NCBI GenBank assembly: GCA_015655615.1
Contig: JAATES010000269.1
Coordinates: 1 to 12,268 of the forward strand
From: Actinomycetales bacterium
GTDB taxonomy: Bacteria > Actinomycetota > Actinomycetes > Actinomycetales > Cellulomonadaceae
Direction of reading: 5' to 3'
Length of the DNA stretch: 12,268 bases
The translations under genes and the position numbers were made by a program. Under the pieces are notes generated by a model. That model was not told the origin of the DNA, did not search any database, and worked only from the letters and a program-made list of their open reading frames with translations. This document shows, one piece after another, positions 6,811 through 12,268 of this stretch. The number at the start of each line of letters is the position of its first letter. The first letter of the stretch is position 1.

Positions 6811-6839
6811 GAAATCGACCATGCCACACTGAGGCCACT

Positions 6840-8102
6840 ATGGCGCCGGAACAGCACCCATCGGTGCTCACACAACTGACGTCGCGTCTCGTCTCTCCGA
6901 GTGCGGCTCAGCTGGTCGCGGCCGTCACCGAGCTGGTCGATGAGGGGACCATCAGCCCGGGGACGCCGATGCCGACGGTCCGCCAGCTGGCATCCGCTCT
7001 GCAGGTCAGCCCCACAACGGTGCACCGCGCCTGGACCGAGTTGCGATCGGAGCACGTCCTGCGCACCGACGGCCGCCGCGGCACGTTCGCGACGACCGTC
7101 CCTTCGGCTGCGGCGGAGCAGTTCCGCAGCGGCCTTCCCGAGCTCGCTCAGTGGCGCCGTGGCAGCAGTGACACCTCGATCACCCTGGATCTGTCGACCG
7201 GGGCCCCCGACGAGAGGCTGCTGCCCGAGATCGACGTCGCCGCACTGATCGGCTCGCGGGTCCGGCACTGGGCGTCGTACGACGGTCCCGTCATCGTCGA
7301 ACCCCTGGAGTCGGCAGTCCGCGCGCTCTGGGGCGCCGCCTTCACGCCGCAACGCATCACGGTGGTCGACGGCTCTCTGGATGCCATGGACCGGCTGATC
7401 TCGGCGACGGTCCGTCCCGGGCATCGGGTCGCCCTGGAGAACCCGACCTATCCCCCAATCCGTCATCTGCTGTCCCTGGCAGGCGCTCGCATCGTCCCCA
7501 TCGGCGTCGACGATCGTGGACCGATCCCAGCGGAGCTGCGCAACGCGCTGCGGCGGGACATCAGCACGTTGATCATCCAGCCGCGGGCCCAGAACCCGGT
7601 CGGCTGCTCACTGGACGAGGCTCGGCTGGACGAGCTCGCCGCCGTGCTGGCAGGTACCGACACCACGATCATCGAACATGACAGCGCAGGCGACATCGCG
7701 TCGGCACCGCTGCTCTCCCTGCACTCCCGCTACCCGGAGCGGGTCGTCCGGGTCCACGGATTCTCCAAGTCACACGGCCCCGATCTCCGGCTCGCGGTCA
7801 TCGGAGGGCCAGCACCGATCCTCGATGCCGTCACGGCGCGCCGTGACCTCGGCCCGGCCTGGACCAGCCGCCTACTGCAGCGTGTGCTCGCAGCCCTCCT
7901 GGTCGATCCCGAGGCCCGGCACGTCGTCGATCATGCCCGGAGCGTCTACCACGAGCGCGCCCAGGCATTCCGCCGACGATTGCTGCTGCGAGGCGTTCAC
8001 ACCCTCGGGGATGACGGATACAACATCTGGATTCCCACTCCGCACGCCATGGACACGGTGGTCGGTGCAGCGGCCCGCGGCATCAGCATCGCCCCCGGTT
8101 GA
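6840..8102 (+). CDS. MocR-like GntR/aminotransferase-fold regulator, truncated by in-frame TGA
   Basis: The likely product is a DNA-binding transcription factor that uses a PLP-binding aminotransferase fold as its sensor. It has 420 residues to the stop. A GntR winged helix occupies about residues 18-85 (PTVRQLASALQVSPTTVHRAW, then GRRGTFA). An aminotransferase class I/II domain follows: NPTYPP (201-206), QPRAQNPVG (247-255), EHDSAGDIA (279-287), and GFSKSHGPDLRL with the probable Schiff-base Lys310. The domain stops abruptly at ISIAPG, where relatives continue into the final strand-helix segment. The same frame continues after the TGA with the matching C-terminal sequence to 8237. The ATG is preceded by GAGG five bases upstream. 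It is divergent to the transport operon and is the likely regulator of it and perhaps of the downstream hydrolase. It may be a recent pseudogene, a functional truncated form, or a sequencing error. Confidence 0.85.
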   Translation: MAPEQHPSVLTQLTSRLVSPSAAQLVAAVTELVDEGTISPGTPMPTVRQLASALQVSPTTVHRAWTELRSEHVLRTDGRRGTFATTVPSAAAEQFRSGLPELAQWRRGSSDTSITLDLSTGAPDERLLPEIDVAALIGSRVRHWASYDGPVIVEPLESAVRALWGAAFTPQRITVVDGSLDAMDRLISATVRPGHRVALENPTYPPIRHLLSLAGARIVPIGVDDRGPIPAELRNALRRDISTLIIQPRAQNPVGCSLDEARLDELAAVLAGTDTTIIEHDSAGDIASAPLLSLHSRYPERVVRVHGFSKSHGPDLRLAVIGGPAPILDAVTARRDLGPAWTSRLLQRVLAALLVDPEARHVVDHARSVYHERAQAFRRRLLLRGVHTLGDDGYNIWIPTPHAMDTVVGAAARGISIAPG

Positions 8103-8237
8103 GCCTTCACCGGCAGCCAGACGCCCGCACACTCCCGCATCACCGTCGCGGCACTCGACGTCGGAGAGGTCCCCGAGGTGGTCGACACTCTGGTGGACGT
8201 CATGCGAGACACCAACAGACGTGCCACCCGAAACTGA
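8103..8237 (+). pseudogene. In-frame C-terminal remnant of the MocR-like regulator after the TGA
   Basis: In the same frame as the regulator and directly after its TGA at 8100-8102, 44 sense codons run to a second TGA at 8235-8237. They encode AFTGSQTPAHSRITVAAL followed by a typical closing helix (VPEVVDTLVDVMRD). This fits the end of the aminotransferase fold, where APGxAF and a xxxxxRI(T/S) segment carry the conserved carboxylate-binding Arg. The TGA stands exactly where one residue of APG-x-AF is expected, so a single base change (for example from CGA, GGA or TCA) would restore a 465-residue protein. No new start or ribosome site is seen for this piece. Confidence 0.8.
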
Positions 8238-8285
8238 TCGCGCCGCCCACCACGCCACCATATCGACAGCAAAGGACAGGCCGTC

Positions 8286-9233
8286 ATGCCACGCAAGATC
8301 ATCCTCGACTGCGACCCGGGACACGACGACGCCATCGCCATCCTGCTGGCGCATGGCAGCCCCCGGATCGAGCTCGCCGCCATCACCACGGTGCATGGCA
8401 ATCAGACACTCGCCAAGGTGACGCGCAACGCCCTGGGCGTGGCCGCCGTAGCGGGAATCACCGGGGTCCCGGTCGCGGCCGGATGCGACCGGCCCCTGGT
8501 CCGCGCCTTCGAGGCCGCACCGGAGATCCACGGGGACAGCGGGCTGGACGGCCCGCAGCTTCCCGCGCCGTCCCTGGAACTGGATCCACGGCATGCGGTG
8601 GACCTCATCATCGACATCGTGATGTCGCACGATCCGGGCACCATCACGCTGGTGCCGACCGGTGCCCTGACCAACATCGCGATGGCCGTCCGCAAGGAGC
8701 CTCGCATCGCGCCCCGTGTCCGCGAGGTCGTCCTGATGGGCGGTGGAGTCCACGAGGGAAACTGGACCCCCGTCGCGGAGTTCAACATCAAGATCGACCC
8801 GGAGGCCGCCCACATCGTCTTCAACGAACCGTGGTCCGTGACCATGGTGGGGCTGGACGCGACCCATCGTGCGCTGGCCACCGACCAGGTCGTCGCCGAC
8901 ATCGCCCGGCTGGACACCGCACCCGCGGCATTCGTCGGCGAGCTCCTGGCGTTCTTCGGTGTCATGTACCAGGAGTCGCAAGGGTTCGACGCACCGCCCG
9001 TCCACGACCCCTGCGCCGTGGCCTACGTCATCGACCCCGGAGTCCTCACCGTGCAGCGGGCACCGGTGGACGTCGAGCTGCAGGGAGCCCTGACCACCGG
9101 CATGACGGTCGCCGACCTGCGCGGACCGGCTGCCGAGGACTGCCATACCCAGGTCGCGACCGGGATCGATACCGAGAGGTTCTGGGCGCTCGTGCTCGAC
9201 GCCCTGCGGCGCATCGGCGATCCACCGCAGTGA
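8286..9233 (+). CDS. Inosine-uridine nucleoside hydrolase, canonical (IU-NH type)
   Basis: A cytoplasmic Ca2+-dependent N-ribohydrolase of 315 residues that matches, in length and motif spacing, the classic inosine-uridine enzyme known from Crithidia and Leishmania. All key residues are in place: Asp8, Asp10, Asp14 and Asp15 (ILDCDPGHDD), Asn39 (VHGN), His82 (IHGDSG), Thr125 (VPTG), MGGG at 151-154, Asn159, Glu165 and Asn167 (GNxTPVAEFN), and His240-Asp241 (VHDPC). It belongs to a different branch from the two tandem hydrolases in the minus-strand operon, so it is not a local duplicate of them. AAGGA lies nine bases before the ATG. The 48 bases between the regulator's second stop and this start show no terminator or clear promoter, so it is probably co-transcribed with the regulator. 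A broad purine/pyrimidine nucleoside specificity would be expected, but this is inference. Confidence 0.95.
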   Translation: MPRKIILDCDPGHDDAIAILLAHGSPRIELAAITTVHGNQTLAKVTRNALGVAAVAGITGVPVAAGCDRPLVRAFEAAPEIHGDSGLDGPQLPAPSLELDPRHAVDLIIDIVMSHDPGTITLVPTGALTNIAMAVRKEPRIAPRVREVVLMGGGVHEGNWTPVAEFNIKIDPEAAHIVFNEPWSVTMVGLDATHRALATDQVVADIARLDTAPAAFVGELLAFFGVMYQESQGFDAPPVHDPCAVAYVIDPGVLTVQRAPVDVELQGALTTGMTVADLRGPAAEDCHTQVATGIDTERFWALVLDALRRIGDPPQ

Positions 9234-9246
9234 ACGGCATGGGAAA

Positions 9247-10065
9247 ATGGCCTACGTGCCTCGCCGATTCCCTGACCCCGTCAACGCCGTGACCGCCGAC
9301 TCACTCGCCGCCGTCCGGGCTCATCGCGACCGGACAGGGGCATCGGCACCTCGGCAGGCGCCCCGTCTGGTCCTGTTGGACCTGGACGGGACCTTGATGG
9401 ACTCGGCGCCCGGGATCATCGCCAGCATCCGATACGCGTTCGAATCGCTCGGCCATCCGCTGCCCACCGACGAGGAGCTCCGGGCCTTCGTCGGGCCGCC
9501 GATCGCCGTCTCCCTGCTCGCCTATGGCGTTCCGCGCGGACGGGTCGACGAGGGCATTCGCGCCTATCGTGAGGCGTTCTCGAACGGAGGCATGTTCGTC
9601 AACGCCGTGTTCCCGAGGATCCCCGACATGCTGGTCGCGCTTCGAGACTCCCTGATCGCCGTCGAGGGGCCTGTTCCCGGGCCGCGCCTCGTCGTCGCCA
9701 CCTCGAAGCCTGAGACATACGCACGGATCATCACGGAGCGGTTCGCACTCACTCCACTGCTCGATGCCGTGTATGGCGCCTCGATGGACGGCTCACGGAT
9801 CTCCAAGGCGGACGTCATCGCCCACGCCCTCGCCGAGGAGGCGGCGACCACCGGCGCCGCCGTGGCGCCGGACCGCATCGTCATGGTCGGCGACCGCGAA
9901 CACGACGTGCTCGGCGCCGCGGCACACGGGATCGCCACGGTCGGGGTCTCCTGGGGCTACGGGAGCCGGGATGAGCTCCTCTCGGCCGGTGCCGTGGCCA
10001 TCGCGGACTCCCCCTCCGAGCTGGTCCCGCTGCTGAGCACCCCCGGCGGCGCCCCGCACCCGTAG
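9247..10065 (+). CDS. HAD-superfamily phosphatase, phosphoglycolate phosphatase (Gph)-like
   Basis: A cytoplasmic phosphate-ester hydrolase of the HAD IA subfamily with 272 residues. Motif I is DLDGT (nucleophile Asp45, Asp47), motif II VATSKPE (Thr152/Ser153), motif III Lys187 (ISKADV) and motif IV VGDREHD (Asp216, Asp220). A helical cap lies between about residues 55 and 140. The first 38 residues precede the catalytic core and are longer than usual for Gph-like proteins. No clear ribosome site fits the ATG at 9247 (GGGAAA lies directly against it); GTG at 9256, with that site at nine bases, is an alternative. It starts 13 bases after the hydrolase stop and is probably co-transcribed. The substrate is unknown: phosphoglycolate, a nucleotide or a sugar phosphate are all possible. 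Confidence 0.85.
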   Translation: MAYVPRRFPDPVNAVTADSLAAVRAHRDRTGASAPRQAPRLVLLDLDGTLMDSAPGIIASIRYAFESLGHPLPTDEELRAFVGPPIAVSLLAYGVPRGRVDEGIRAYREAFSNGGMFVNAVFPRIPDMLVALRDSLIAVEGPVPGPRLVVATSKPETYARIITERFALTPLLDAVYGASMDGSRISKADVIAHALAEEAATTGAAVAPDRIVMVGDREHDVLGAAAHGIATVGVSWGYGSRDELLSAGAVAIADSPSELVPLLSTPGGAPHP

Positions 10066-10095
10066 TGCTGCCATCGATCGTGGGAGAATCCTGGC

Positions 10096-11385
10096 ATGGA
10101 CCCGGCCATGGTGGATGCACTGCTGGTCCCCGCACATCTCGCGCTGCTGGACGAGTTGAGCGGCAGCGCACCGCAGAGCCCCCTCGTCCTCGCCCCCCGG
10201 CTGCGCGCGCAGGGACTCGACAGCGACCTCATCGCCGCGCTGCAGACCCAGGTGACGCTGCGATCCCTGGCACAGGCCAAACTTGGCCACCTCAGCGGTC
10301 GCATGCTGTTCACGCGCGACGGCCTCGAGCAGGCGACTCGCTGGCCGCTGGCGAGGCTCCATGCTGCACGGTTCGAAGCGGCCGGGATTCGCCAGGTGCG
10401 CGACCTCACGGCAGGGCTGGGGATCGATGCGCTGGCCTTCGCGCTGGCCGGGCTGCAGGTCACTGCCATCGAGCTCGACAGGACCACTGCACGGCTCTGC
10501 GAGCACAACCTGGCCCCCTGGACGACGGCACGCGTCCTGCACGGCGACGGCCTCGACCTGCCGGCGGGACCCGCTCAGGGGATCTATGCCGATCCGGCCC
10601 GGCGGACTGCCCATGGCTCTCGGATCACCGATCCCGCGCGATATCTGCCGCCGTTGCCCGACGTGTGGGCCCAGCGGCACCGGGCTGAGCTGCTCGGCGT
10701 GAAGGTCGGCCCCGGCATCCCCCACCGTGCCATCCCGTCCGATGCGGAAGCCGAGTGGGTGAGCATTGACGGCGACGTCGTCGAAGCGGCCCTGTGGCAC
10801 CACCGCGAGATGGCTCGGGATCCTCGCCTGCCCCGACATCGCGCCGTGGTCGCCAGGTCCGACCCGGAGGATCCCCTCGGCGCACCGTTGCACACCGTCG
10901 CACTGGAGGGTACGCCCGACGGCGGTGGCCAGGCACCCGCACTGGAGGCCCTCACGGACCCCGCTGCACTGGGCGGCTACCTGATCGAGCCCGACGGCGC
11001 GATCATCCGGGCACATCTGCTCGCCGAGCTGGCCGCACGAGCCGAGGGAATCGACAGCGCTCTCGGGACCATCCGCCTCGTCTCTCCTCAGATCGCCTAT
11101 CTGAGCGCGCCTGCGCCGCTTCCCATGCTCAGCGGTGTCGCCGTGGGGACCAGCTACCGGGTCCTCGATGTGCTGCCGCTACGGGTGAGGAAGCTCAAGG
11201 CCTATCTCCGCGAACGTGACATCGGCGCGGTCACGATCAAGAAACGAGGTGCGGACGTCATTCCGGAGCGACTTCGTCAACAATTGTCCTTGCGCGGTCC
11301 GGGATCGGCCACCATCGTGGTCACGCGCGTGGCAGGATCGCACCAGGCGATCATCGTGGAACCGATCGGAGGGACGACGCCGTGA
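10096..11385 (+). CDS. Class I SAM-dependent methyltransferase with THUMP-like C-terminus
   Basis: A 429-residue protein of a family widespread in actinobacteria. The N-terminal helical part (1-95) is followed by a Rossmann-type SAM-binding core: motif I DLTAGLGID (103-111), acidic IELD (125-128), and a DPARR motif (166-170) at the position of the catalytic DPPY-like loop. The C-terminal part, about 345-425 (VLPLRVRKLKAYLRERDIG, GADVIPERLRQQL), resembles the THUMP-like domain found in this family, which suggests RNA as a substrate. The exact target is not known to me. The ATG has GGGAG at a spacing of nine bases. Its stop overlaps the next gene's GTG (GTGA). A link with nucleoside uptake is not evident. 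Confidence 0.85.
   Translation: MDPAMVDALLVPAHLALLDELSGSAPQSPLVLAPRLRAQGLDSDLIAALQTQVTLRSLAQAKLGHLSGRMLFTRDGLEQATRWPLARLHAARFEAAGIRQVRDLTAGLGIDALAFALAGLQVTAIELDRTTARLCEHNLAPWTTARVLHGDGLDLPAGPAQGIYADPARRTAHGSRITDPARYLPPLPDVWAQRHRAELLGVKVGPGIPHRAIPSDAEAEWVSIDGDVVEAALWHHREMARDPRLPRHRAVVARSDPEDPLGAPLHTVALEGTPDGGGQAPALEALTDPAALGGYLIEPDGAIIRAHLLAELAARAEGIDSALGTIRLVSPQIAYLSAPAPLPMLSGVAVGTSYRVLDVLPLRVRKLKAYLRERDIGAVTIKKRGADVIPERLRQQLSLRGPGSATIVVTRVAGSHQAIIVEPIGGTTP
11368..11373 (+). promoter_or_regulatory. Ribosome binding site deciding the GTG start of the ligase gene
   Basis: GGAGGG lies eight bases before GTG 11382, inside the 3' end of the methyltransferase gene. It supports the GTG as the start although no ATG is available nearby. 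Confidence 0.7.
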
Positions 11386-12268
11386 CCGCAATCTCGTTTG
11401 CACAGTCCGAACGCTCGTCCGTTGGCATCGAGTGGGAGCTCGCCCTGGTCGATGCCGACTCGGGCGACCTCCGTCAGGTAGCGCCCGTGGTGCTGGACAC
11501 GGTCTCCCCCGACGGCTCCCAGCACCCGCGCATCCGCCAGGAACTCCTGCTGAACACTGTGGAGATCGTGTCGGGGGTCTGCCGTACCGTGCGCGAAGCG
11601 GGGAACGACCTGCAGCAGAGTCTCGACGAGCTCCGGGAGATCCTGGACCCGATGCGGGTCGAGCTGATCAGTGCCGGGACGCACCCCTTCGCCCGGTGGT
11701 CCCAGCAGAAGGTCAGTGACAAGGCCCGCTACAACACGCTGATCGACCGCACGCAGTGGTGGGGCCGGCAGATGATCATCTACGGCGTCCATGTCCACGT
11801 CGGCATCGAGGACCGCGGCAAGGTGCTACCGATCAGCCGGGGAATGCTGGCGTACTTCGCCCACCTGCAATCCCTGTCGGCATCGAGTCCGTTCTGGAGC
11901 GGCAAGGACACGGGATACGCCTCGAACCGGGCTCTGCTCTTCCAGCAGCTGCCCACTGCGGGACTCGGTTTCCAGTTCGATCGCTGGGAGGACCTGGAAC
12001 GCTACGTAGCCGATATGCTCCACACCGGTGTCATCGACGAGTTCAATGAGATCCGGTGGGACCTGCGCCCGTCTCCGCAATTCGGCACCCTCGAGAGCCG
12101 GATCTGTGACAGTGCCTCCAACCTGGACGAAGTGCTGGCGCTGTCTGCCCTCACCCATTGCCTGGTGGAGCACTTGTCGAGCGAGCTCGATGCGGGCCAC
12201 GAGCTGGAGACGATCCCGCCTTGGTTCGCCCAGGAGAACAAGTGGCGCTCGGCCCGGTACGGGATGGA
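11382..12268 (+). CDS. GCS2-family glutamate-cysteine ligase / carboxylate-amine ligase, YbdK-like (partial, 3' end beyond window)
   Basis: An ATP-dependent ligase of the GCS2 family (PF04107), which joins a carboxylate such as the glutamate gamma-carboxyl to an amine such as cysteine. The frame is open to the right edge, 295 codons; the family is about 370-400 residues, so around a quarter is missing. Diagnostic segments are VGIEWELALVD (14-24), ELLLNTVEIVSG (54-65), YGVHVHVGI (134-142), SSPFWSGKDTGYASNR (168-183), and EIRWDLRPSPQFGTLESRICD (223-243). Glu17, Glu19 and the HVHVG histidines are the expected metal and ATP ligands. GTG 11382 has a strong GGAGGG site and overlaps the methyltransferase stop by four bases. 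Whether it makes gamma-glutamylcysteine or another product cannot be told from the sequence. Confidence 0.9.
   Translation, partial: MTAISFAQSERSSVGIEWELALVDADSGDLRQVAPVVLDTVSPDGSQHPRIRQELLLNTVEIVSGVCRTVREAGNDLQQSLDELREILDPMRVELISAGTHPFARWSQQKVSDKARYNTLIDRTQWWGRQMIIYGVHVHVGIEDRGKVLPISRGMLAYFAHLQSLSASSPFWSGKDTGYASNRALLFQQLPTAGLGFQFDRWEDLERYVADMLHTGVIDEFNEIRWDLRPSPQFGTLESRICDSASNLDEVLALSALTHCLVEHLSSELDAGHELETIPPWFAQENKWRSARYGM

Larger units (their letters stand above)
6565..6839. promoter_or_regulatory. Divergent intergenic region with promoters for both transcription units
   Basis: This 275-base gap separates the start codons of the binding lipoprotein and the regulator and must carry promoters in both directions. 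It is distinctly less GC-rich than its surroundings: 6661-6720 and 6781-6840 are about 43% and 42% G+C by count. It carries several short repeats (listed separately). I do not see a convincing -35/-10 pair on either strand, so no promoter is placed. No supported gene lies in it. Confidence 0.7.

Noticed and set aside
6625..6879. Small plus-strand frame of 84 codons across the divergent control region
   Set aside because: There is no ribosome site, it overlaps the regulator start out of frame, and its peptide has no recognisable features.
8100..8102. TGA encoding selenocysteine in the regulator
   Set aside because: MocR-type regulators are not known selenoproteins, the site is not a catalytic Cys position, and I see no clear hairpin directly downstream. 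A nonsense mutation is simpler.
7872..9146. A 424-codon minus-strand open frame opposite the regulator end and third hydrolase
   Set aside because: It is an antisense shadow: the plus strand here encodes a hydrolase with every catalytic residue in place.
9793..11016. A 407-codon minus-strand open frame opposite the HAD phosphatase and methyltransferase
   Set aside because: The plus strand carries clear HAD and SAM-binding motifs with good ribosome sites. The minus frame has none.

Overview
The window is high-GC DNA (about two thirds G+C by eye) with dense gene packing, 1-4 base gene overlaps and Shine-Dalgarno-led ATG/GTG starts. Together with the mix of families (NupNOPQ-type nucleoside ABC transporter, MocR-like regulator, THUMP-like methyltransferase next to a GCS2/YbdK-type ligase), this suggests an actinobacterium, perhaps Propionibacteriales or Micrococcales. 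I cannot name a genus.

Layout. Every gene diverges from one AT-richer intergenic region at 6565-6839. Leftwards (minus strand) runs a six-gene operon: a Bmp/PnrA-type lipoprotein nucleoside-binding protein (5494-6564), a double-domain ABC ATPase (3847-5406), two membrane permeases (2690-3850 and 1800-2690), and two tandem nucleoside hydrolase paralogs (859-1800, and 1-862, which runs off the left edge). From the ATPase onward all junctions overlap (ATGA, TAATG, TGATG, ATGA). The only real gap, between binding protein and ATPase, holds a perfect 16-bp stem-loop. Rightwards (plus strand) come a MocR/GntR-aminotransferase-like regulator interrupted by an in-frame TGA (6840-8102, remnant to 8237), a third and fully canonical nucleoside hydrolase (8286-9233), a HAD phosphatase (9247-10065), a THUMP-like methyltransferase (10096-11385) and a GCS2-family ligase cut by the right edge (11382 onward).

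How it works together. The locus reads as a nucleoside scavenging unit. The lipoprotein captures a nucleoside outside the membrane, the ATPase and two permeases import it, and cytoplasmic hydrolases split it into base and ribose. The MocR-like protein, encoded divergently, is the obvious candidate regulator. The last three plus-strand genes are probably housekeeping neighbours.

Points that stand out. The leftmost hydrolase paralog has lost several residues of the Ca2+/ribose site. The regulator has a single in-frame stop that removes its C-terminal 44 residues. The ATPase has paired degeneration of one of its two composite ATP sites. A strong hairpin separates binding protein and ATPase. I see no CRISPR array, tRNA, rRNA, insertion sequence or phage gene.
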